14,106 nucleotides of DNA from Coemansia sp. RSA 922 (lineage: Eukaryota > Kickxellomycota > Kickxellomycetes > Kickxellales > Kickxellaceae): contig JANBQS010000648.1 in assembly GCA_027577415.1 (NCBI GenBank), forward strand, positions 1-14,106. The letters run 5' to 3'. The notes below the pieces were generated by a model. It was not told the DNA's origin and ran no database searches. It worked only from the letters and a program-made list of their open reading frames with translations. Shown piece after piece: positions 7,016-14,106 of the stretch. Positions within the stretch are counted from its first letter, which is position 1; every line of letters starts with the position of its first letter. The position numbers and the translations under genes were made by a program.

Positions 7016-8283
7016 ATGGCGGACTGGAGAAACGTTGGTAACTGGCACTGGAAGGAGAGGAATTGTCTTGAGTGGGCGAAAAAGTACTTTGACGACAAGC
7101 TAGTCGGCACCACTGCTGTTGTCGGTGAGCTCAGTGCTGAAGTGACTTCAGTCGATTCGGTCAGTGGTGACGTGGACCTCAATATCCGCAAAGGTCGGCT
7201 CATTGCCATCTACGATGTAGAGATAAAACTGTCTTGGACGGCGGCCAAGAAAGGTAGCGAGGACACGCTTTCCGGTACTATCACTATCCCAGAGGTTGCG
7301 CACGACACGGACTCGTACGTGTACGATATCTCTGCTAGTAAATCGACCAAGGACGCGCTGCCCTTGAAGGACTTTGTGCGTCAAAAGCTGACGCCTGAGA
7401 TCACTAAAAAGTTTGAGGTGTTTACCGAGGACTTGAAGCAGGCCAATGGAACGGATATGTATATCCCTGGCAATGGACCCAACGACACGCCATCTGGTGT
7501 TTCGGTGGCTAGCGCGCCGAAGCAGGAGAGACCGAGTGTTGTGGATAGCAGCGTGGGTGTGGTGAAGACTGCGAACACTACGTTTAGCACGGTCAGTATT
7601 ACTCAAAGTGCGGAGTTTGTGTGCTCGGCTGACGATCTTTTCGCCACGCTTACTGACCCGCAGCGCGTGTCTATATGGACCAGGGCGCCTGTCGATGGTC
7701 AGCCGGCTGAGGGCGCGACGTTCAAGCTGTTCAGTGGCCATATTGAGGGCAAGTACACCAAGCTTGTTCGTGGCAAGACTATTGAGCAGATGTGGCGCGT
7801 GGCTACGTGGCCTGCGGGACACTACTCGACGGTCAAAATGGAACTGGAGCAGCTGTCGTCGTCGACAAGGCTGTCGCTGAAGCAGACGGGCGTGCCTTTC
7901 AATGAGGAAGACGCGACTAAGGCTAACTGGGACAGATACTACTGGAACAGCATCAAGGGCACGTTTGGGTAAGTACAGTGACTTGTCGTGGTGAGAGGCT
8001 TTAGGGAGCTTTTATTGCTAACACCACCCCGTGTGTAATGATTTGCGCACTGGTAAGCGTGACTCTGTGTAGTACTAACCGTCTGCCGTTTACTCTTCCT
8101 CCTTATGTCACGGACCGTGTACCGCCAACGTCATCACGTACTTTTGCTCGCAAACGCAAGCACCGCCGCAACAAACGCGCTACCTCGCAATCATCGCCTA
8201 TCCGCATCGTTGCTGCCATTGCTGCTGTCGGCGCGCTCGTGCTTGCGGCCATGTACTATAAATCGCCTACTTCGACGCTGTAG
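7016..8283 (+). CDS. AHA1: Aha1-type activator of Hsp90 ATPase, probable tail-anchored form
   Basis: Aha1 binds Hsp90 and stimulates its ATPase cycle. Start 7016 has a good context (ACAATGG) and opens MADWRNVGNWHWKERNCLEW, the conserved NWHW..NC..W N-terminal motif. Residues 1 to about 150 form the Aha1 N-terminal domain that contacts the Hsp90 middle domain. A Pro/Ser-rich linker follows, and residues 197-318 are the AHSA1/START-like domain. The frame stops at 7970-7972, but that TAA lies inside a perfect GTAAGT donor starting at 7969, and the usual family ending (TFG then aromatic-GAR) is missing. Splicing to 8058 or 8073 joins the same open frame and adds a basic stretch (RKRKHRRNKR), a hydrophobic segment at nt 8200-8259 and a short tail. 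Total length is then 387 or 392 aa. Family identity is firm; the splice is inferred. Unspliced, it would be 318 aa. Confidence 0.8.
7969..8072 (+). other. Predicted intron in the Aha1 gene
   Basis: The donor is GTAAGT at 7969. A branch-like GCTAAC lies at 8017-8022. Two acceptors keep the downstream frame open: AG at 8056-8057, 36 nt from the branch A as in the aconitase introns, and AG at 8071-8072 in the better context CTGTGTAG. They differ by 15 nt, or five codons. A TACTAAC at 8073-8079 with the next AG at 8159-8160 is a third option, but it enters a different frame with a less convincing product. Confidence 0.5.
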
Positions 8284-8377
8284 CATGGGCATCTAACAGG
8301 AAAGTTGCTAGCTATTATGAATTGAACTCTTTAGTTGATAGCCGAAACAAAAAAAATGAGAAATGCAATATAAGGGG
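8284..8377. other. Convergent 3' spacer between Aha1 and the DNAJC9-like gene
   Basis: This 94-bp spacer must hold the 3' ends of both transcripts. It contains an A-run at about 8348-8356. No hairpin or RNA gene is seen. The two mRNAs probably overlap at their 3' ends. Confidence 0.4.
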
Positions 8378-9292
8378 CTACTTTTTGCTAAACATCTTTG
8401 CTTGGAGAGCGAGAAACTCTTCCTCAGAGGGCTCGACAAATTCTTCGACGGCGTGCTTGCCTTTCTTTTTGCTGGCGGGTTTTGACTTTGCGTATTTTTG
8501 CTCAATGTTGGAGATGATGGCGTTCATACGGCCGCTGGAGCGCTGGCGAATAAGCGCAGTAATAGCGCCCTGGTCGTCGTCGTCGCTGTCGTCGTGCTTG
8601 CGTTTCTTGGCCTTTTGTTTATCGGCCTTGATCTTGCGCAACTGGTCGTCCAGACCCAGCTCTTTTCTCAGGGCATCGGCTTCAGCGGCCTCCTTGGCGG
8701 CCTCACGCTTGCGTTGTTCCGAGCCGCGCTTACTCTTTGTGTACTTTTTCGTGCGCTTCACTGTCTTGGCCTTTATCGCTTCCTCAATGACACTGACGAA
8801 CCTGGGTTCGTCTTCGACTTCGGCTAACATAACCTCTGTAAATATCAGATCGAGGTCGCCGTCGTGAAGCCTGTAGGCAGCCAAAATATCGGTTTGTTCT
8901 TCGGCGGATCCCTTGTAGGTCTTGGAGAACTGTTCAATGGTTGTGGCATCTACTACGCCGGTCCATAGTTGGCGGAAATACGCGTCCCAGTCTTTTCCCT
9001 CCTCTATTATGTTGTCGCTGAGACTGCCTGTGGCGTCGTAGATTTTGCGACGCTTGGGGTCTTTGAGTACTGTGTAGGCGAAGCCAATTTGTTGGAATTC
9101 GGATGTCTTTGCTTGGGCTTCAGGAGAGTTGGGATCTAGGTGTGCCCATTTGTCGGGGTGTGTGCGTAGTGCGCGTTTGCGGTAGGCTTTGCGCAGGTCT
9201 TCGTCTGTGGCATCGCGTGGTACTTCGAGTAAGGCGTAGAGGTCTGGCACCTCGTTGCCTTCGTCCAAGTCAAATAGGGTATCTTTGCTCAT
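8378..9292 (-). CDS. DNAJC9-like class C J-domain protein (304 aa)
   Basis: The J domain covers about residues 16-86 with the Hsp70-activating HPD motif at 45-47, followed by FAYTVLKDPKRRKIYD. There is no Gly/Phe region or zinc finger, so it is class C. Past the J domain, the sequence follows the DNAJC9 pattern: DWDAYFRQLW, then EQFSKTYKGS.EE..DI, then a segment with EDEPRF and an RKELGLDD motif. In animals DNAJC9 is a nuclear histone H3-H4 chaperone that recruits Hsp70; that role here is by homology. A KQKAKKRKHDD segment near 230 may be a nuclear localisation signal, followed by an acidic run. The C-terminus is Lys/Glu-rich. It is a single exon. It converges on the Aha1 gene with 94 bp between stop codons. 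Confidence 0.9.
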   Translation of the reverse strand: MSKDTLFDLDEGNEVPDLYALLEVPRDATDEDLRKAYRKRALRTHPDKWAHLDPNSPEAQAKTSEFQQIGFAYTVLKDPKRRKIYDATGSLSDNIIEEGKDWDAYFRQLWTGVVDATTIEQFSKTYKGSAEEQTDILAAYRLHDGDLDLIFTEVMLAEVEDEPRFVSVIEEAIKAKTVKRTKKYTKSKRGSEQRKREAAKEAAEADALRKELGLDDQLRKIKADKQKAKKRKHDDSDDDDQGAITALIRQRSSGRMNAIISNIEQKYAKSKPASKKKGKHAVEEFVEPSEEEFLALQAKMFSKK

Positions 9293-9446
9293 AGTTAGTA
9301 GAAAAAGAAGAGGAAAGAAAGAGGTATAAGGAGGAGAAGAAGAAGAGAAAGACGACGCGTAAGACGCATGTTTGGGTTAGATGGTGATTTAAATTTAATC
9401 GATCACTGAGAACTGGACAGCTGACGTTAAGCAAGTCTCCAGACCC

Positions 9447-9481
9447 GTCTGCAGATCTGTGGGATGGGTAGACCTGCAGAC
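9447..9481. repeat. Inverted repeat GTCTGCAG/CTGCAGAC
   Basis: Exact 8-bp arms at 9447-9454 and 9474-9481 are separated by 19 bp. With mismatches the arms extend to about 14 bp. It lies midway in the divergent promoter region and might be a paired protein-binding site. Function is unknown. Confidence 0.4.
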
Positions 9482-9589
9482 CAGCTCCCCCTCGTCCTCG
9501 TCCTTGTCGGAATTTTAGATTTGCCGCTGATGGCATTTTTGCTTGTGAAAAAAAAAATGGCTTATCTTTTCTGTGTGGGCAGGCTTGTG

Positions 9590-9604
9590 ATTGGAGAGGA
9601 TTGG
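9590..9604 (-). promoter_or_regulatory. Paired inverted CCAAT boxes upstream of aconitase
   Basis: ATTGG occurs at 9590-9594 and again at 9600-9604, one helical turn apart and about 75 bp before the TATA box. Fungal respiratory genes are often controlled by the CCAAT-binding HAP complex, so this pair is a plausible site for aconitase control. Confidence 0.4.
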
Positions 9605-9673
9605 AATCGTTGCTGGACATTGAGGCGAGGCCACCCATCTCAGAGATAACGGCGATGGGGGGTCGGCTTCGCA

Positions 9674-9680
9674 TATAAAA
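9674..9680 (+). promoter_or_regulatory. TATA box of the aconitase gene
   Basis: TATAAAA lies about 155 bp before the start codon. A strongly pyrimidine-rich initiator and leader region follows (about 9705-9830), as is common for highly expressed fungal genes. Confidence 0.6.
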
Positions 9681-9833
9681 CACCCCAAGCCTAGGCTTCC
9701 CACGACCATCGCCTTTCTTCTTTCTTCACTACCCAACTTCTTTTTTCTTTTTATCTCTCATCTTGTTTTTCATCTTTTTCTCTTTTGCTTGGCTCTTTTT
9801 CTATTGCTCTATTATCTGCCTTGCTCTTATACA

Positions 9834-12413
9834 ATGTTTTCGCGCTCAGCCGGCCGTCTATTCAACAAGGTAAGCATACGAAGACTTTTTTGACAGCTCC
9901 TTATAAAAATTGCATTCTCTAACAAAAAAGCAGTATGTATCATATTCTTTTTATTGTAGAGCTCGGTGCTCGGTGCTCGGCGCACTATGGCTACGGCGCC
10001 TCAGAAGGTGCCAATGTCACCACACGAGCCCAACAAGTACATCAACTACCAGCGGATTCAGGACAACCTAGAGATAGTTCGTAAGCGGTTGAACCGGCCA
10101 CTGACACTATCGGAGAAGATTCTGTACGGACACTTGGACGATGCAGTTAACCAGGACATTCAGCGCGGAGTATCGTACCTCCAGCTGCGGCCTGACCGTG
10201 TGGTGTGCCAGGATGCCACGGCGCAGATGGCGCTTCTGCAGTTCATGTCGGCGGGCATTCCCGACGTTGCTGTGCCGTCGTCGGTCCACTGCGACCACTT
10301 GATTCTGGGCGAGTACGGGGCGGAGTCTGACTTGGCTCGTGCAAAGGATGTCAACAAGGAGGTGTACGACTTTTTGGCAACTACTTGTGCCAAGTATAAC
10401 TTGGGATTCTGGGGACCTGGCTCGGGTATTATTCACCAGATCGTCATTGAGAACTATGCCTTCCCCGGCGCTCTTATCATTGGCACGGACTCGCATACTC
10501 CGAATGCTGGCGGCTTGGGAGCTGCTGCGGTGGGTGTTGGCGGTGCTGATGCCGTCGATGTCATGGCTGGTATTCCCTGGGAGCTCAAGTGCCCCAAGGC
10601 TATCGGAGTCAAGCTCACGGGCCGCCTGAATGGCTGGACCTCGCCAAAGGGTAAGTTGGATTACGATTATTGGCTGCTATCTCTGCAATCGCTATCAGTT
10701 GATGGATTTGGGCATATCTCCGAATAATTGGGGGGAGGGATTGCTTGATCGACATCTTGACGCTAACTCTGCGATTGGCCGTTTATTTTTTTCATTCTTT
10801 TTGTAGACATCATCCTTGAGGTGGCGGGCATCCTCACGGTCAAGGGCGGCACTGGAGCCATCGTCGAGTACTTTGGCTCTGGCGTGGAGTCAGTGTCGGC
10901 TACGGGCATGGGCACTGTGTGCAACATGGGAGCTGAGATCGGAGCGACTACGTCAGTGTTCCCATTCACCGAGAGCATGCACCGGTACCTCGTCTCGACT
11001 GGCCGGCCGCAGATCGCCGATGCGTCGCGGGCATTCGCTCACAACCTGCGTGCCGACGAGGGCGCGCACTACGACGAGGTGGTTGAGATCAACCTCTCGG
11101 AGCTGGAGCCGCGCATCAACGGGCCGTTCACGCCTGATCTGATGACGCCGCTGGCCAAATTCAAGAACACTGCGCAGGAGAAGGACTGGCCGCAGGACAT
11201 CTCGGCCTGCCTGATCGGGTCGTGCACCAACTCGTCGTACGAGGACATGTCGCGTGCGGCGTCCCTGGCCAAGGAGGCGCTGGATGCGGGGCTGAAGGTC
11301 AAGTCCGACTTTATTGTCACGCCTGGGTCCGAGCAGATCCGCGCGACGACTGAGCGCGACGGTCTGCTGGAGATCTTCCGCCAGGCCGGCGGCAACATCC
11401 TCGCCAACGCCTGCGGGCCTTGCATCGGCCAGTGGGCTCGCCACGACGTCAAGAAGGGCGACCGCAACACCATCATCACCTCCTACAACCGCAACTTTAC
11501 GGGGCGCAATGACGGCAACCCCGCCACGCACGGCTTTGTCGCCTCGCCCGAGGTTGTCACTGCCATGGCCTTTGGCGGCAGCACCAACTTCAACCCCATC
11601 ACCGACACGCTGACCACGCCCTCGGGCAAGCCCTTCAAGTTCACGCCTCCCAACGGCGCCGAGCTGCCTGCGCGCGGCTTCGATGCCGGCCAGGACACCT
11701 ACCAGGCGCCTCCCGCCGACCGCTCGGGCGTGTCGGTGCAAGTCAGCCCCGAGAGCCAGCGCCTGCAGCTGCTGGAGCCCTTTGTGGCGTGGGACGGAAA
11801 GGACGTTGAGAACGTTCCGATTCTGATCAAGGTCCGGGGCAAGTGCACTACCGACCACATCTCGATGGCGGGGCCCTGGCTCAAGTACCGCGGCCACTTG
11901 GACAACATCTCCAACAACATGCTGATCGGCGCCACCAACTCGGAGAACGGCGAGGCCAACAGCGTGCGCAACCAGATCACTGGCGCCTTTGACGCCGTGC
12001 CAGCCACTGCCCGTGACTACAAGGCGCGCGGTGTGCGCTGGGTTGTCATTGGTGACGAGAACTACGGCGAGGGCTCGTCGCGCGAGCACGCTGCCATGTC
12101 GGTTCGCTTCCTGGGCGGTGCTGCTGTCATCGTCAAGAGCTTTGCGCGTATCCACGAGACTAACTTGAAGAAGCAGGGTCTCTTGCCACTGACCTTCAAC
12201 AACCCCGCTGACTACGACCGCATTAACCCCGATGACAAGCTCTCTATCCTCGGCCTCAAGACCCTGACTCCTGGCAAGGCCCTTACTCTCCGTGTCACCA
12301 AGCCCAGCGGCGAGCACTTTGACATTGTCGTCGACCACACCTTCAACGAGAACCAGATCACCTGGTTCAAGGCTGGTTCGGCACTGAACTACATTGCCGC
12401 CGCCAACAACTAG
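9834..12413 (+). CDS. ACO1: Mitochondrial aconitase (aconitate hydratase), three exons, 777 aa
   Basis: Aconitase interconverts citrate and isocitrate in the TCA cycle using a [4Fe-4S] cluster. Exons are 9834-9869, 9960-10650 and 10807-12413. Joined, they give 777 residues, the usual length for fungal mitochondrial aconitase. Exon 1 encodes [12 protein letters not shown], the start of a basic amphipathic presequence that continues through [11 protein letters not shown] in exon 2. Conserved elements are DSHTPNAGG at about 189, GSCTNSS with cluster ligand Cys382, [10 protein letters not shown] with Cys445 and Cys448, and [10 protein letters not shown] near 664-673 with the active-site serine. 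The TCA-cycle role and matrix location are well supported. Exon 3 is strongly GC-biased, as expected for a highly expressed gene. Its promoter has a TATA box and paired CCAAT sites. The stop is 57 bp from that of the convergent GPCR gene. Confidence 0.96.
9870..9959 (+). other. Aconitase intron 1 (90 nt)
   Basis: The donor is GTAAGC at 9870 and the acceptor TTGTAG ends at 9959. A CTAAC branch site lies at 9919-9923, with its branch A 37 nt from the end. It is phase 0 and falls inside the mitochondrial presequence, after residue 12. Confidence 0.92.
10651..10806 (+). other. Aconitase intron 2 (156 nt)
   Basis: The donor is GTAAGT at 10651 and the acceptor TTTTTGTAG ends at 10806. A GCTAAC branch site lies at 10762-10767. 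It is phase 1, and splicing restores the conserved [13 protein letters not shown] stretch of aconitases. Unspliced, the frame would end at 10727. Confidence 0.95.
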
Positions 12414-12470
12414 GGATAATTTGTTTTTCTTTCTCAACGTTTTATATACATTCTATATTTTTTTACTTAT
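12414..12470. other. Convergent 3' spacer between aconitase and GPCR genes
   Basis: Only 57 bp separate the two stop codons. The stretch is T-rich on the + strand and must carry both 3' ends, so the transcripts probably overlap. A TTTTATATACATTCTATATT run here could serve in 3' end formation. Confidence 0.4.
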
Positions 12471-13604
12471 TTACATGTTTGAGTACAGCTCATCTTCGTC
12501 ACTGAATAGCGTCGAGTGCGGCGACTGAGGCGGCGACTGCTCTGGGTTCATCGAGTAGTTGTACGCGGGCATTCGCGTCTCTTCGTCCATACACACACTG
12601 CCTCGGTTGGTAGACGGCGAGGGAGTCGCGGACCGCATCCGGCTGGCCTTTGTCGCTCTCGTTACTCGCTTGTTCTCATTCCGATCGGCCAAATACTGTT
12701 TAAACGCACGTCTGACAGGCGGGCTCAAGTAAAACATCATTGCCATGAGGGGCACGGCCAGAAACTGGAGTACTTTATCGACGATAAACTCGGCCTCATC
12801 TTCACGCTGGGCGGTATACCATACGATGGAGTAAGCGGTGTTGAAGCCGAGACAAACTATAGGCGCAATCGGGAACCAAATAACGGAGCTCAGAGCCTTG
12901 GCAATAATTATATTACTATTGCGTCTGCGTCGTTTACGATTTTCTTTGGCTATCGTCGATAATCCATCTTCGGTTGTCGATGGCTGTGACATTTGGCTAC
13001 ATGCCTCGCGCGACCTGCATACTATAACTATGATCATGCGGATGATACTATAGATACCGATAATAATAGCCAATGTAATCCATATATACATGACTAGCCA
13101 CTTGAAGACAAATAGTCTGGTACTAGGCGGACTCATATACTCACAGTATGAACGCATACCGGCAGTTCTAGCTGGAATAAATAAAGTGAAAAGGGAAGGT
13201 ACCAAAGAGAATAAAATAGTTCCGAGTGCTAATACTATTCGTGGCCATTTGCGTGTGAGAGGTATGTTGTTGATCAGTATGGCTTGGAAATATAAAATGC
13301 AGAATACTGAGAGATATAAAGGAGATACTGATAATACTGTAGATATGAATACGTATGAACGACATTGTCCGTTTGTTTGGGGATCTATGTATACGCCGAT
13401 TAGGTTGAATAGGGATTTGAGAAATGAGAATATTTGTATCGATAGGATTATCCGAAATATCGTCATATGATAGAGCTCTCGACGTTTGCGACATAGGTAT
13501 AGGCATAGAATAATCGTTATGAGGGATATGGCTAGTCCAGCGGAAGCTAGTGATACTAGTAGCTTGCGCATAGACGACGTGTTGTGGTTGGACAGCTCAT
13601 TCAT
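12471..13604 (-). CDS. Seven-transmembrane G-protein-coupled receptor (377 aa)
   Basis: Seven hydrophobic segments are visible at about residues 15-38, 46-72, 83-111, 120-143, 165-195, 234-263 and 273-295. The short N-terminus has an N-glycosylation sequon (NTS, residue 8). Cys81 at the start of helix 3 and Cys154 in the second outer loop could form the standard GPCR disulfide. The third inner loop is long and ends in a basic KRRRR cluster (224-228). The roughly 75-residue cytosolic tail is Ser/Pro-rich (TPSPS, QSPPQSPHS) and acidic at the end, suggesting phosphorylation control. The start at 13604 puts only ten residues before helix 1. An upstream ATG at 13784 is open but adds a Lys/Phe-rich low-complexity stretch and is less likely. 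The fold suggests a fungal nutrient or cAMP-receptor-like (class E or Git3-like) GPCR; the ligand is unknown. Confidence 0.8.
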   Translation of the reverse strand: MNELSNHNTSSMRKLLVSLASAGLAISLITIILCLYLCRKRRELYHMTIFRIILSIQIFSFLKSLFNLIGVYIDPQTNGQCRSYVFISTVLSVSPLYLSVFCILYFQAILINNIPLTRKWPRIVLALGTILFSLVPSLFTLFIPARTAGMRSYCEYMSPPSTRLFVFKWLVMYIWITLAIIIGIYSIIRMIIVIVCRSREACSQMSQPSTTEDGLSTIAKENRKRRRRNSNIIIAKALSSVIWFPIAPIVCLGFNTAYSIVWYTAQREDEAEFIVDKVLQFLAVPLMAMMFYLSPPVRRAFKQYLADRNENKRVTRATKASRMRSATPSPSTNRGSVCMDEETRMPAYNYSMNPEQSPPQSPHSTLFSDEDELYSNM

Positions 13605-13854
13605 AGTTCGACCACCCCCTGATATAAAAAAATAAATGGACGAAGATAAAAATAATTGTACGAAAGAAAGAAGAGTTGAAAAAAAAAAATGACTGAGAAA
13701 AAACTTGCATCGAACCCAAAGATTATTTTTTTTTTTTTCCATCAAACACTTGTGCGACCAATGCCGTTTGATATTTATATTCATGCAAACTGATATTTAT
13801 CAAAATAATCATATTCCAGAACATTAATAATGTCCAAACAAAACAAAAAATATA
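13605..13854 (-). promoter_or_regulatory. AT-rich region upstream of the GPCR gene
   Basis: This 250-bp gap lies between the GPCR start and the aminotransferase stop, both on the - strand. It holds an A11 run (13679-13689), a T13 run (13726-13738), a 7-bp inverted repeat ATCAAAC/GTTTGAT (13741-13747 and 13766-13772) and two copies of TGATATTTAT. It probably contains the aminotransferase 3' end and the GPCR promoter. No RNA gene is evident. Confidence 0.4.
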
Positions 13855-14106
13855 CTAGCTAGACCTGACAACAGCATCGATAGACTGAGCTACATAATCA
13901 ATGTTATGTGAATTGAGACCCGCGACAGAAATACGTCCATCATCGGTCATATACAGATGATACTGATTCCTGAGAGTATCCACTTGGAGTTTAGACAGAC
14001 CAGTGAAAGAAAACATGCCGATCTGCTGACTCACATGGTCCCAAGATCCGGGCGTTCCCAAAGCCACCAGCTTATCTCTCAGTGCGTCCCTCATAGTCTT
14101 GATTCT
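13855..14106 (-). CDS. Aspartate aminotransferase, C-terminal part (cut by window edge)
   Basis: The last 83 codons of a class I PLP-dependent aminotransferase are present; the frame stays open to the window edge, so the rest lies beyond 14106. The enzyme exchanges amino groups between aspartate and 2-oxoglutarate. Diagnostic segments are QIGMFSFTGLS..QV and YMTDDGRISVAGLN. The Arg of GRISVAGL corresponds to the conserved arginine that binds the substrate alpha-carboxylate. The ending NIDYVAQSIDAVV is close to the usual C-terminus, so the stop TAG at 13855-13857 appears native. The PLP lysine is outside the window. Whether it is the cytosolic or mitochondrial isoform cannot be decided because the N-terminus is missing. 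It is transcribed in the same direction as the GPCR gene. Confidence 0.93.
   Translation of the reverse strand, partial: RIKTMRDALRDKLVALGTPGSWDHVSQQIGMFSFTGLSKLQVDTLRNQYHLYMTDDGRISVAGLNSHNIDYVAQSIDAVVRSS

Larger units (their letters stand above)
9293..9833. promoter_or_regulatory. Divergent promoter region between DNAJC9-like and aconitase genes
   Basis: No gene is seen in these 541 bp. On the DNAJC9-like side are a purine-rich leader (9300-9352) and an ACGCGT hexamer at 9355-9360, which matches the fungal MluI cell-cycle box. In the middle is an 8-bp inverted repeat centred on CTGCAG sites (9447-9481). On the aconitase side are two inverted CCAAT boxes (9590-9594 and 9600-9604), a TATAAAA at 9674-9680 and a long C/T-rich leader running to the ATG at 9834. 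The functions are inferred from motif and position. Confidence 0.5.

Noticed and set aside
7148..7822. 224-codon antisense frame within the Aha1 gene
   Set aside because: It overlaps a clearly conserved gene in full and has Arg-rich, featureless sequence typical of a shadow frame.
10953..12437. 494-codon open frame antisense to aconitase exon 3
   Set aside because: It is a shadow of strong codon bias in a highly conserved gene. Its Arg/Val/Gly/Leu-rich sequence resembles no family I recognise and has no supporting structure.
13695..13740. tRNA-like GGGTTCGATGC box on the - strand before a T-rich run
   Set aside because: No matching A box, acceptor stem or anticodon arm can be built from the flanking sequence.
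13605..13784. 60-residue N-terminal extension of the GPCR
   Set aside because: It derives from an AT-rich, homopolymer-laden upstream region. The start at 13604 gives a normal short outer N-terminus with a glycosylation site.

Overview
The window looks like compact nuclear DNA from a fungus. Short introns carry GTAAG donors, CTAAC-type branch sites and TTGTAG-type acceptors. Neighbouring genes converge with only 57 to 94 bp between them, and 5' leaders are pyrimidine-rich. The F-box-like family on the left (LPIDVLR..LKW followed by WRQ.ALEF.WR) resembles families I associate with Kickxellomycotina such as Coemansia. That lineage assignment is inference from memory, not something the sequence proves.

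Left half (1-6571): a tandem array of three F-box-like/LRR-like paralogues on the + strand, called A, B and C here. Each coding unit comes with its own copied promoter. Start-to-start spacing is 2371 bp (A to B) and 2088 bp (B to C). The extra length in A is a 275-bp element starting TGTAGG and ending CCTACA, flanked by a perfect 5-bp AGTGG duplication. This is the signature of a solo LTR. It cuts paralogue A between its F-box half and its LRR-like half. Paralogue C supplies the uninterrupted site. The LTR gives the left half a stop codon and AATAAA signals, and gives the right half a TATA sequence and an in-frame ATG.

Right half (about 6572-14106): ordinary housekeeping and signalling genes. 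An Aha1-type Hsp90 co-chaperone (+) converges on a DNAJC9-type J-protein (-). The Aha1 gene probably has a 3' exon that adds a C-terminal membrane anchor. A shared upstream region then leads into mitochondrial aconitase (+, three exons, 777 aa, all iron-sulfur cysteines present). Aconitase converges tightly on a seven-transmembrane GPCR (-). The last gene is the C-terminal end of an aspartate aminotransferase (-), cut by the window edge.

Composition changes sharply. The F-box array is AT-rich, while aconitase is strongly GC-biased, most of all in its third exon. The points most worth following up are the LTR-split F-box gene, the predicted tail anchor on Aha1, the patchwork similarity among the F-box copies, and a promoter motif held at a fixed distance in all three.
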